NCBI RefSeq assembly: GCF_009674775.1
Contig: NZ_WKKE01000023.1
Coordinates: 42,870-106,869, forward strand
DNA: 64,000 bases
Reading direction: 5' to 3'
From: Flavobacterium sp. LC2016-23
GTDB taxonomy: Bacteria > Bacteroidota > Bacteroidia > Flavobacteriales > Flavobacteriaceae
The position numbers and the translations under genes are program-made. How positions within the stretch are numbered: position 1 is the stretch's first letter; each line of letters begins with the position of its first letter. A model generated the notes under the pieces. It saw only the letters and a list, made by a program, of their open reading frames with translations, did no database searches and had not been told where the DNA came from. Below, piece after piece: positions 56,404 through 64,000 of the stretch.

Positions 56404-56763
56404 TCAATCCTCTGCGTAGGTATAAAGGTAAATTTGGAAATCGTTTATAAGTTCCTGTTTGCATCTTGACGTGTTTATCACATTAATATCTTTTATACTT
56501 TCAAATTGATGCAGCAGTTCCTCATTAAAACTACAAACTACTAACGGCACTCCTTTTCTGTAAATCTTCATAAAATCAAATAAATTCTTTTCCGAATAAA
56601 GTACAAAAAAAGCCAGCAAATATTCTTTTTCAAAACTCTCAAGATCGAAACTATTGTCAAATTTTTTAAATATTTTAAAGTCGTATACTGCTCCAAATAT
56701 TTTAGTTAGAAATCGTGAAAAACCATGTTGATTGTCATAAATCAATACTTTACTATTTTCCAT
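56404..56763 (-). CDS. Orphan receiver-like protein
   Basis: Protein of 119 residues that looks like a degenerate response-regulator receiver: KVLIYDNQHGF at the N-terminus, then ESFEKEYLLAFFVLYSEKN where the phosphoacceptor strand would be, PLVVCSFNEEL and DINVINTSRCKQEL. The acidic pair is reduced (D9 present) and the usual phosphoacceptor aspartate appears replaced, so it is probably not phosphorylated in the normal way. It has no output domain. A paired direct repeat lies 107-138 bp upstream, suggesting control by the neighbouring LytTR system. Confidence 0.7.
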   Translation of the reverse strand: MENSKVLIYDNQHGFSRFLTKIFGAVYDFKIFKKFDNSFDLESFEKEYLLAFFVLYSEKNLFDFMKIYRKGVPLVVCSFNEELLHQFESIKDINVINTSRCKQELINDFQIYLYTYAED

Positions 56764-56869
56764 ATTATTGAATTTTTTAAATTATTTCTATTTTTTAAAC
56801 CTGTAAAAAAAAAACAGTTTCAGGAACATTTTCAGTAAAGATGAATTTTCAAAACACCGAACCCTACTA

Positions 56870-56901
56870 ATTGATAACTGGGCACTTTCAATTGATATTC
56901 G
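56870..56901 (-). promoter_or_regulatory. Candidate LytTR operator 2
   Basis: On the minus strand CCAGTTATC lies 12 bases from a weaker half, ACGAATATC (21-bp period), both followed by AAT. It lies 107 bp upstream of the receiver-like gene. The least conserved of the three copies. Confidence 0.55.
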
Positions 56902-57424
56902 TTAAAAACAAATCCATTTTAAGAGCGAAAACAATTAAAAAAAAATCATTTCAGTTAAAACAGTATTCTTAAAACTATTTTTTACAGATTGAGCAACAAT
57001 CACGTACTGAAATAAAAGGTCAGGTTCATCAAAAACTTATTCTTTCTCCAAATAATTGACCAGGAATCTGCCCGTTAATGATACCCCCCAATATCAAGAA
57101 ACAAGCAGAAAACCTGATGCAATAAAAAATGAAAAAGTTGAAATTATGCCGTCATCAATAAAACATAATAAAAATATCATTCGACATACACCAAACGATT
57201 TTGATTTCTCCAAAAACACAAACTTTTCATTAGTATTTTTATAATAGTCCGGCACAATTTCAACCTTTCATTCTAACATTTTTCAATTTGAATAAAACGG
57301 TTTGCTTGTCAGAAATTTAAACTTATATTAGCCATATCTTCTATCCGATTTTCTGCCGGTCAGTCAACTTCTTCTGAGATACTAATGCGAAAATACGATC
57401 CAATAAATGTAATTTCCAAAACCG

Positions 57425-57456
57425 ATTGATAACTGTAGGGTTTCAATTGATATCTG
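57425..57456 (-). promoter_or_regulatory. Candidate LytTR operator 3
   Basis: On the minus strand ACAGTTATC lies 12 bases from TCAGATATC (21-bp period). The spacer is nearly the same as in copy 1 (AATTGAAACCCT against AATTAAATCCCT). It lies 228 bp upstream of the plus-strand secreted protein gene. Confidence 0.6.
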
Positions 57457-57683
57457 AAGATTTTTTAGTCAAATTATCGGTTTTGAGCTGTTGAAATTCA
57501 AAAAACAGCACTTCTGCTGCAGCTCCAAAAATGCAAAATGCAACTTCTTTTAAACACTTCATGGATTGAAAATCAAATCTGCTGATGCAATAAATACTAT
57601 AATAAAATGTTTATATAAATTAGGTATTAAAGCATTTCGATGTACTACCTGATTGTTTTTATTTATTAATTATTTAGAGAATT

Positions 57684-58280
57684 ATGAAAAGGATATTGTT
57701 TTTAATTATAGTAATTGGCGTTTCACTGCAAGTACAGGCACAGGATGAATTGAATACTAAATTTAAGTCGATCCCGGCTAAGGAATCGAAGGTTAAAGAG
57801 GTGATTCCTCCAAAAGAAATTTCTCCCAAAGTAAATCCGCCCGCTGTTGTCGAAAAACCGGATCCGCTGAAGATCGATCCGAAAGAACTCTTTAAGGATA
57901 CCAATCTCTATAAACCAGATTCCAATACGAATGAAGTGGCCTACAGACGAAACCAATACTTAGGAGGTTTCAGGACGAAATCATTTACATCTGCGATTCG
58001 TTATCGCGATGCTGCTTTTGTAGACGGTGATAAAATTAAGGTGTACCTGAATGATAAAGTAATTGAACCTGAAGTTGGTCTGGATGGTGAATTTAAAGGA
58101 TTCAAAATAACTTTGGCAGAAGGAATGAATAAGATAGATTTTGAAGCCTTAAACGAAGGATTTGCTGCTCCTAACACGGCCCAATTTGAAGTCTATGATG
58201 ATAAAGGTGCTGTTATTTATTCCAGCCAGTGGAATGTGGGTACCGGATATAAAGCTACCATTTTACTGCTTAAAGAATAA
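57684..58280 (+). CDS. Secreted protein of unknown function
   Basis: Exported protein of 198 residues. The signal peptide (about 1-19) ends LQVQAQ. A Lys/Pro-rich segment (about 30-75, KVNPPAVVEKPDPLKIDPKE) suggests an extended linker. The C-terminal 95 residues form a beta-rich domain: SAIRYRDAAFVDGDKIKVYL, VIEPEVGLDGEFKGFKITL, GMNKIDFEALNEGFAAPNTA. I do not recognise the family. It is a single-gene unit ending in a strong terminator. Confidence 0.82.
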   Translation: MKRILFLIIVIGVSLQVQAQDELNTKFKSIPAKESKVKEVIPPKEISPKVNPPAVVEKPDPLKIDPKELFKDTNLYKPDSNTNEVAYRRNQYLGGFRTKSFTSAIRYRDAAFVDGDKIKVYLNDKVIEPEVGLDGEFKGFKITLAEGMNKIDFEALNEGFAAPNTAQFEVYDDKGAVIYSSQWNVGTGYKATILLLKE

Positions 58281-58300
58281 AGTCTGCCAATCAAATTAAG

Positions 58301-58346
58301 ACATAGAAAAAGGGGAAGTGAAATAAATCACTTCCCCTTTCTATGT
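58301..58346. terminator. Bidirectional terminator between convergent genes
   Basis: ACATAGAAAAAGGGGAAGTGA pairs with TCACTTCCCCTTTCTATGT around a 6-base loop; A and T runs within the stem fit termination on both strands. Confidence 0.88.
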
Positions 58347-58368
58347 AAACTAATCTTTAAAATTAAAA

Positions 58369-58803
58369 TTATTTGGCCACTTTTTTAAATCTCATCATCG
58401 GAACATCTCCTTCAATTAAATTTAGTTTCCCGTCTTTATCAATAGAGTAGCTTGTTATTTTTTTCATTTGCTGCAAAAATTGCTGCTCTCCTCCACCATC
58501 ACAAAACATCATTGTTGTCGGGCCCGGTTCGCCGAAAGTTAATGCTGTTCCGTTTAAGGTATAAGGTGCGCTGTAACCATTACATCCGTTATTTCCAAAG
58601 ACTTTTGTCTCTTTCTGGTCAAAAGTAATTTGTGGTTTTTTATTCGGATACAATCCTTCAAAGGCAATTCTTGGTCCTGAAATGTATTCCAGTTCCCAGG
58701 TTGTATCAAAAAGTCCGGCGGTACTTTTTACTTCTTTAGATGCCATACAGGAATTAAATAATAAAACTGAAATTGAAACGATTGCGATTATGTAGTTTCT
58801 CAT
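58369..58803 (-). CDS. META-domain lipoprotein
   Basis: Exported protein of 144 residues. The lipobox LLFNSCMASKE puts the lipidated Cys near 19. The META/HslJ-like domain (about 32-140) has TTWELEYISGPRIAFEG, ETKVFGNNGCNGYSAPYTL and TTMMFCDGGGEQQFLQQM. HslJ-type proteins are linked to stress resistance, but the function of this one is not known. It is a single-gene unit facing the plus-strand secreted protein across a shared terminator. Confidence 0.9.
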   Translation of the reverse strand: MRNYIIAIVSISVLLFNSCMASKEVKSTAGLFDTTWELEYISGPRIAFEGLYPNKKPQITFDQKETKVFGNNGCNGYSAPYTLNGTALTFGEPGPTTMMFCDGGGEQQFLQQMKKITSYSIDKDGKLNLIEGDVPMMRFKKVAK

Positions 58804-59320
58804 AAAAGTGTGTGTTTTTAATTAATAAAATTTATTTTTTGAAGATTAAAATTAGGTTCTAAAACTCTAAAATCATTTTCTGAAAATTACTTTCTCAATA
58901 TTCGTGCCCGATTGTACTCTTAACTACTTTTTTGGATATTTAATATCGAAATATAATACAGACGCGATCTAACATTTTTTTTCCCCTCCTACAATTTCAG
59001 GAATTTTCTTCATCCGTTTGTTTTCGCCTGTTAAAAACAATTTTTAAACCATCCCTTCTTTTTTTTTCTTTTTTTAAAACTAGTCCGGGCTTCTCAAAAA
59101 GAGTCGCGAAAAAATATAAGAAAAAAATTAATAAAAAAAAACCAAAAAAATATACAAAACTCATTTATAAAGGATTAACTTTAGGGTAAATTAATTGAAA
59201 GATTAATTAGACTACAAAAACAGGTATTTCTACGTGCTTCTACAAAGGGGCAATAAAGTAGATTTGTTACAATAAAAACTAAACAAAAACTATTATTAAT
59301 CACTTTAATCACTTTTTATT
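58804..59320. other. Divergent intergenic region with promoter-like box
   Basis: No gene. It should hold the promoters of the minus-strand META lipoprotein and the plus-strand tail-collar gene. TAGATTTG at 59259-59266 matches the -7 box TAnnTTTG and lies 54 bases before the tail-collar ATG; I see no good TTG at -33. The centre has long A and T runs. Confidence 0.5.
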
Positions 59321-59875
59321 ATGGAAGAATTTATCGGAGTTGTAAAACTTTTTGCAGGAAATTTCGCACCAAGAGGATGGGCGCTTTGCAACGGACAAAT
59401 AATGTCTATCGCTCAGAATACTGCTTTATTTTCAATTTTAGGTACAACGTACGGAGGAAATGGGCAAACTACATTTGCATTACCGAATTTACAGGGATCA
59501 GTAGCTATTGGTGCTGGAAACGGTGGTGGTTCAAATTATGTTTTGGGTGAGGTTGCAGGTACTCCAAATGTGAGTATTTTAACAAGCAACTTACCGGCTC
59601 ACGTTCACGGAGGTCCTGGTACTATAGCTGTAAGCAGTGCAAATTCAACTGATTCAACACCCGTAGCAGGAGCTTCTATAGCCATACCGGGATCCATTGT
59701 ATCAAGAGCATTTGCCCCTACATTAGGTTTTGCTACAGCAACTCCGAATGTCAACCTGGCAACCAGCATTGTTACTGGCGCAACTGGTAGTAATATTCCG
59801 ATCTCTATAATGCAGCCTTATTTGGCCTTAACTTACATCATTTGTCTTGAAGGTATTTTCCCTTCCAGAAACTAA
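59321..59875 (+). CDS. Tail-collar domain protein (microcystin-dependent-protein type)
   Basis: Protein of 184 residues with the phage tail collar fold at the N-terminus: IGVVKLFAGNFAPRGWALCN, QNTALFSILGTTYGGNGQTT and FALPNLQGSVAIG. A Gly/Ser/Thr-rich middle carries LPAHVHGG, and the C-terminus has SIMQPYLALTYIICLEGIFP. Such proteins occur in bacterial chromosomes outside prophages. No other phage gene is near, so it is not a prophage call. No signal peptide is visible. The gene ends 3 bp from the convergent methyltransferase-like gene. Confidence 0.9.
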   Translation: MEEFIGVVKLFAGNFAPRGWALCNGQIMSIAQNTALFSILGTTYGGNGQTTFALPNLQGSVAIGAGNGGGSNYVLGEVAGTPNVSILTSNLPAHVHGGPGTIAVSSANSTDSTPVAGASIAIPGSIVSRAFAPTLGFATATPNVNLATSIVTGATGSNIPISIMQPYLALTYIICLEGIFPSRN

Positions 59876-59878
59876 ACC

Positions 59879-60892
59879 TTAATCTCTTTCTTTTAGGTTA
59901 TATGACCATTGTGGTATTTCACTAAAATCATATACTAATTGAATTTCAGAGTAAGCACTTAGATTATACATGGATACAACACAAAAAGGATTTGTAATAT
60001 AGGATTCAGCAGTTTTTAACTCAATATCCCCGAATATTTTAAGTTCTGTAAAAATGCACACATCCGGGTGCTTGCTAAAATCGGCAGGCAGCTTATAAAA
60101 AAAGCTTTCAAATGTTGAACTTTTATTTTCGCTGCCAAAATGTTCTTTGTTTATTGTAAATAATCTATCAACAAATACATTGTCAGTATAGGGCTGCATT
60201 TCGTTGCGGCCCTTTACTTCATTAGTGTTTTTGAGATATGGCTCATAAGCGAAAAAGGTATAGGCAAGATCAATCCTTATTTCTTCGGGAATCAATAGGG
60301 CATCAGAAGTCAATTGCCTCACAATATTTTTTGTAATGGCCACCTGGGGCTCACGGGTAAGTGCGTAATGCATTGTTTCGGTAATGGCAAGATCGATAAC
60401 AAAATCTGTTGGCTTGGTATACGTAATGGCATTTGCTTCTATTAGTTGCAAATCATATTCCAGAAGGCCAATAACGGATAAGAAGTTGTGTACAGATTGT
60501 ATGGATTCGACGTTGATGTCTACTAAAACAGCTTTAATTCTCTCTTTATCAAATAATGGAAGTAAAGGCAGAATTAATGTTGCGTAGGGGCCACATCCTG
60601 CATAAAGGATATTAATGCTCCTTTCCGGAAAATCCAGGCATAATTTCATTAAAGCTTTGTAAACACCTTTAATAAAGAAAACGGTACGCAAATAATCATC
60701 AACACAGTCAGCAGCGCCTGAACTGGATAATGCAAAACCGCCTTTAATAAGGGTTTCATTACTTTCCGGATTCTTATGTGTCGCCGTTTTTTTGTAAAAA
60801 TCAGAAAGCTGTTCCGCCCACTTTACATGCTCAGGAACAGTCTCTGATGCGATGATAGATTTAACAATAGATATAAGTTCCTGTTTATACAT
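59879..60892 (-). CDS. SAM-dependent methyltransferase-like protein
   Basis: Cytoplasmic protein of 337 residues. The middle has a Rossmann-like methyltransferase core: INILYAGCGPYATLILPLL (motif I, about residue 94), VLVDINVES (acidic loop), QLIEANAIT, and LAITETMHYALTREPQVAIT, comparable to the post-motif region of arginine-type methyltransferases. The N-terminal 90 residues (KGGFALSSSGAADCVDDYLR) form an unknown helical domain. It converges with the tail-collar gene 3 bp away. The substrate is unknown. Confidence 0.75.
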   Translation of the reverse strand: MYKQELISIVKSIIASETVPEHVKWAEQLSDFYKKTATHKNPESNETLIKGGFALSSSGAADCVDDYLRTVFFIKGVYKALMKLCLDFPERSINILYAGCGPYATLILPLLPLFDKERIKAVLVDINVESIQSVHNFLSVIGLLEYDLQLIEANAITYTKPTDFVIDLAITETMHYALTREPQVAITKNIVRQLTSDALLIPEEIRIDLAYTFFAYEPYLKNTNEVKGRNEMQPYTDNVFVDRLFTINKEHFGSENKSSTFESFFYKLPADFSKHPDVCIFTELKIFGDIELKTAESYITNPFCVVSMYNLSAYSEIQLVYDFSEIPQWSYNLKERD

Positions 60893-60989
60893 ACTTTACA
60901 ACTTTAAGAATCCTTTTTTTTAAAGTTAGAAATATAAGTTAAAAATATAATGCAACAATACTATCAGATCAATTTAATCTCAATGAATT

Positions 60990-63900
60990 ATGAAAAAACT
61001 TTACTTATTATTAATTTTTCTGTTTTTTGCAATCCCGCATATCGGGGCGCAAACTACCGAGACATTTGAAACTGCTACCAACAATGCAAGTAGTTTTACA
61101 AATGGTACTAAAACATTTAACTTAACCAGTAGTTATCTGAGCTTTAAAGTCTTCCCTCTTGCAAATGGGGGGTACAATGGCTCAGGCAAATTTATTCAGG
61201 TTGAAGACTCAGCAGGACCAGAAGGTTTAGGTCAGACAGGTACTATTTCTGATGCTACAGGAAGCTTTAAGCTTAGTAGCTTATGGATTTATGTAACCGG
61301 TAATGCCGCTTTTACTCCGGGTGTCACCAGTAACGGTCTGGCCGGTTCCATTACTTTTAGAGGTAAACTTGGCGGAGTTACACAGTTTACGGTAGTCAAA
61401 AGTACGAGTGGCGCTTCTGTAGGTACTGCTCTTCCGGGTAATGGATTTATACAAATCAATTTCGCTACCGAAGGAGGATCAGACAATACAGCTGTAATCA
61501 TCGATCAGCTTGAAGTTCAATTAAGCAACAATTATGATTATTTTGCTATTGATGACTTTAGATTTGCAAATGGTGCAGTAGCACCAACGGTTACAACGGC
61601 TGCAGCCTCAAATGTAGGTGCAGTAAAAGCAACGCTTGGCGGTAATGTAACTGCTGATGGCGGTGATCCTACTATAGAAAGAGGAATTGTTTGGGCAACC
61701 ACAACAAATCCTACGATATTAAGTAATAAAATACAAATTGGTACTGGTACCGGAATCTTTTCCAATACAGTTGGAACATTTCCTGCATCTACTCTTATTT
61801 ATTATAAAGCTTATGCCAAAAACTCAGGAGGAACGGGTTATGGCGCTGAACAAACCTTTACAACCGGAGCTGCTTTAAGTACTTCGTCGACACCACAAAC
61901 AAACGTTTCGTGTAATGGAGGATCTAATGGAACAGCTACAGTAAATGTAACAGGCGGAAAAACTTCTTACTCCTATTCCTGGGCACCTGCAGGAGGAACG
62001 GGCGCCACGGCAACAGGGCTAAGCGTAGGGAGTTATACAGTAACCATTACGGATGCTGAAGCAACTCAGATAACAAGAAATTTTACGATAACACAACCAC
62101 CAGCTATTAGTCTGGCCACAGGGGCAAGTACAAATGTATCCTGCAACGGAGGCTCGAATGGTACGGCAACGGTTATACCATCCGGAGGAACAGGTACTGG
62201 TACGTATACGTACTCATGGAGTCCATCTGGCGGTACAGGAGCAACTGCTTCCGGATTGGCTGCGGGTTCTTATACCGTAACTGTTACAGATGCAAATAGC
62301 TGTCAGGCAACCAGAACATTTACAATTACACAGCCTCTTGTAGCTCTTAATGCGACTGCAGGGAGTCAAACTAATGTTTCCTGTTTTAATGGTACTAATG
62401 GTACAGCTACAGTAAGTCCAACAGGAGGAACTCCTTCTTATACCTATTCCTGGTCACCATCTGGCGGAACTGCTGCTACAGCTTCAGGATTAGCGGCAGG
62501 AACCTATACGGTAACTGTTACAGATGCGAATAGCTGTCAGGCCACCAAAACTTTTACCATTACACAGCCTTTATCAGCTCTTGTAGCTTCGGCTTCAGCC
62601 CAAACTAATGTATCCTGCAATGGAGGTACTAACGGTTCAGCTACAGTAAGTGCAACCGGAGGAACTGCCGGATATACTTATTCCTGGTCGCCATCTGGCG
62701 GAACCGCTGCTACAGCTTCGGGATTAGGTGCAGGAACGTATACCGCAACCGTTACAGATGCTAACGGATGTACTGCAACACAAACTTTTACCATTACACA
62801 ATCAAGTGTTCTTATAGCTTCACCAGCAGCACAAACCAATGTATCCTGCAATGGAGGTACTAACGGATCAGCCACAGTAAGTGCAACTGGCGGAACTGCC
62901 GGATATACTTATTCCTGGTCGCCATCTGGCGGAACTGCTGCTACAGCTTCAGGACTAGGTGCAGGAACGTATACCGCAACCGTTACAGATGCCAACGGAT
63001 GTACTGCAACACAAACTTTCACCATTACACAACCAAGTGTTCTTATAGCTTCACCAGCAGCAAAAACCAATGTATCCTGCAATGGAGGTACTAACGGATC
63101 GGCCACAGTAAGTGCAACAGGCGGAACTGCCGGATATACTTATTCCTGGTCACCATCTGGCGGAACTGCTGCAACGGCTTCAGGACTAGCTGCAGGAACA
63201 TACACCGCAACTGTTACAGATGCCAACGGATGTACTGCAACTCAAACTTTTACCATTACACAACCAAGTGTTCTTATCGCTTCAGCCGCAGCCCAAACCA
63301 ATGTATCTTGTAATTCAGGTTCTAACGGATCTGCTACCGTAAGTGCAACCGGAGGAACTGCCGGATATACCTATTCATGGTCACCTGCAGGTGGAACTGC
63401 TGCTACGGCTTCAGGATTAACTGCTGGTACTTATACAGCAACCGTTACAGATGCTAACGGGTGTACTGCAACACAAAGTTTTACCATTACAGAACCTGCT
63501 ACTGCTCTTACAGCTTCACCGGCAGCACAAACCAATGTATCCTGTAATGGAGGTACTAACGGTTCAGCTACAGTAAGTGCCACAGGCGGAACACCTTCGT
63601 ATACCTATTCATGGTCGCCATCCGGTGGAACTGCTGCTACAGCTTCAGGGCTAGGTGCAGGAACGTATACCGCTACCGTTACAGATGCTAACGGATGTAC
63701 TGCAACACAAACTTTTACCATTACACAACCAAGTGTCCTTATAGCTTCACCAGCAGCTCAAACCAATATATCATGCAATGGAGGCACTAACGGGTCTGCC
63801 ACAGTAAGTGCAACTGGCGGAACTGCCGGATATACTTATTCCTGGTCGCCATCTGGCGGAACTTCTGCTACAGCTTCAGGACTAGGTGCAGGAACCTACA

Positions 63901-64000
63901 CCGCAACGGTAACAGATGCTAACGGATGTACTGCAACACAAACTTTTACCATTACAGAACCAACTGTCCTAATAGCTTCAGCCGCAGCCCAAACCAATGT
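60990..64000 (+). CDS. Large SprB-type repeat surface protein (cut by window edge)
   Basis: Exported repeat protein of at least 1003 residues, open to the last base. The signal peptide (about 1-21) ends PHIGAQ. Residues about 22-195 form a beta-sandwich module (FETATNNASSFTNGTKTF). A fibronectin-like module follows at about 200-295 (ERGIVWATTTNPT). From residue 303 the protein is a tandem array of about 77-residue units, each with QTNVSCNGG, YTYSWSPSGGTA and YTATVTDANGCTATQTFTIT, the SprB repeat pattern of gliding adhesins. A T9SS C-terminal signal would be expected beyond the window (inference). It starts a plus-strand unit divergent from the methyltransferase. Confidence 0.92.
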   Translation, partial: MKKLYLLLIFLFFAIPHIGAQTTETFETATNNASSFTNGTKTFNLTSSYLSFKVFPLANGGYNGSGKFIQVEDSAGPEGLGQTGTISDATGSFKLSSLWIYVTGNAAFTPGVTSNGLAGSITFRGKLGGVTQFTVVKSTSGASVGTALPGNGFIQINFATEGGSDNTAVIIDQLEVQLSNNYDYFAIDDFRFANGAVAPTVTTAAASNVGAVKATLGGNVTADGGDPTIERGIVWATTTNPTILSNKIQIGTGTGIFSNTVGTFPASTLIYYKAYAKNSGGTGYGAEQTFTTGAALSTSSTPQTNVSCNGGSNGTATVNVTGGKTSYSYSWAPAGGTGATATGLSVGSYTVTITDAEATQITRNFTITQPPAISLATGASTNVSCNGGSNGTATVIPSGGTGTGTYTYSWSPSGGTGATASGLAAGSYTVTVTDANSCQATRTFTITQPLVALNATAGSQTNVSCFNGTNGTATVSPTGGTPSYTYSWSPSGGTAATASGLAAGTYTVTVTDANSCQATKTFTITQPLSALVASASAQTNVSCNGGTNGSATVSATGGTAGYTYSWSPSGGTAATASGLGAGTYTATVTDANGCTATQTFTITQSSVLIASPAAQTNVSCNGGTNGSATVSATGGTAGYTYSWSPSGGTAATASGLGAGTYTATVTDANGCTATQTFTITQPSVLIASPAAKTNVSCNGGTNGSATVSATGGTAGYTYSWSPSGGTAATASGLAAGTYTATVTDANGCTATQTFTITQPSVLIASAAAQTNVSCNSGSNGSATVSATGGTAGYTYSWSPAGGTAATASGLTAGTYTATVTDANGCTATQSFTITEPATALTASPAAQTNVSCNGGTNGSATVSATGGTPSYTYSWSPSGGTAATASGLGAGTYTATVTDANGCTATQTFTITQPSVLIASPAAQTNISCNGGTNGSATVSATGGTAGYTYSWSPSGGTSATASGLGAGTYTATVTDANGCTATQTFTITEPTVLIASAAAQTN
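61896..64000 (+). repeat. Tandem array of 231-bp coding repeats
   Basis: Units begin at 61896, 62127, 62367, 62601, 62832, 63063, 63294, 63528, 63759 and 63990: nine complete and a tenth beginning. Most are exactly 231 bp (77 codons); three are 234 or 240 bp, so the frame is kept. Units from 62601 on are nearly identical at the DNA level while the first three are diverged, as expected from recent unequal exchange or gene conversion. Confidence 0.97.

Larger units (their letters stand above)
56764..57683. other. Gene-poor region with LytTR-like sites 2 and 3
   Basis: AT-rich region between the receiver-like gene and a secreted protein gene, with paired repeats at 56870-56901 and 57425-57456. 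A 62-codon plus-strand frame (57056-57244) lacks coding features. As the repeats all point the same way, a small minus-strand RNA starting below 57425 is possible, but no terminator or structure proves it. Confidence 0.5.

Noticed and set aside
57056..57244. 62-codon plus-strand frame
   Set aside because: Asn/Lys-rich translation typical of AT-rich non-coding DNA; no supporting feature.
59321..59875. Prophage or tailocin remnant suggested by the tail-collar domain
   Set aside because: No other structural, lysis or integration gene lies nearby; such proteins are common outside prophages.
61289..63106. Several antisense open frames in the repeat protein gene
   Set aside because: They recur with the 231-bp repeat period and are by-products of repetitive coding sequence on the other strand.
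61896..64000. Possible CRISPR array
   Set aside because: The repeats are 231-bp in-frame coding units without spacers, encoding SprB-type modules.

Overview
The window looks like chromosome from a Flavobacterium-type bacterium (phylum Bacteroidota). It is AT-rich. It carries three sigma/FecR/TonB-receptor cassettes, a SusC/SusD pair, type IX secretion (T9SS) C-terminal signals, a SprB-type repeat protein, and a few promoter-like TAnnTTTG boxes. I see no rRNA, tRNA, CRISPR array, transposase or prophage. All functional calls come from reading motifs in the translated sequence; no database search was run.

Layout. Positions 1-7.2 kb hold a minus-strand DNA-repair block: exonuclease, ATP-dependent ligase, Lhr-like helicase, PdeM phosphoesterase, then the start of LigD, cut by the window edge. 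Positions 7.4-10.3 kb hold a secreted subtilisin with a T9SS tail. After a gene-free kilobase, an orphan response regulator lies at 11.3 kb. From 22.2 down to 12.1 kb runs a minus-strand set: sigma factor, FecR, TonB receptor, then four exported proteins (a large lipoprotein, a T9SS adhesin-like protein, a small lipoprotein and an S41 protease). Positions 22.5-26.2 kb are the plus-strand oxidative pentose phosphate operon gnd-zwf-pgl, followed by a membrane protein. From 32.7 to 27.5 kb is a second sigma/FecR/TonB-receptor cassette ending in a DUF4249-type lipoprotein, with a 68-residue gene between sigma and FecR. From 43.3 to 33.0 kb is a third cassette (sigma, FecR, SusC, SusD) followed by an alkaline phosphatase fused to a phosphodiesterase-like domain and a calcineurin-type phosphoesterase. 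This suggests scavenging of organic phosphate.

Positions 44.0-48.6 kb hold an unfamiliar plus-strand three-gene operon: a membrane protein with an 18-glutamine tract, an SH3-like/subtilisin protein without a signal peptide, and a secreted protein with a barrel-like C-terminus. It is the best candidate here for an undescribed system. Positions 48.9-55.6 kb hold FabH, a small monooxygenase, a small membrane protein, a polysaccharide deacetylase, an AraC regulator and a LytTR two-component pair. The gene-poor stretch 55.6-57.7 kb holds three copies of a paired direct repeat with 21-bp periodicity, which matches the architecture of LytTR binding sites, around an orphan receiver-like gene. The rest holds a secreted protein, a META-domain lipoprotein, a tail-collar protein, a methyltransferase-like protein, and the start of a large surface protein built from near-identical 77-residue repeats that runs off the right edge.
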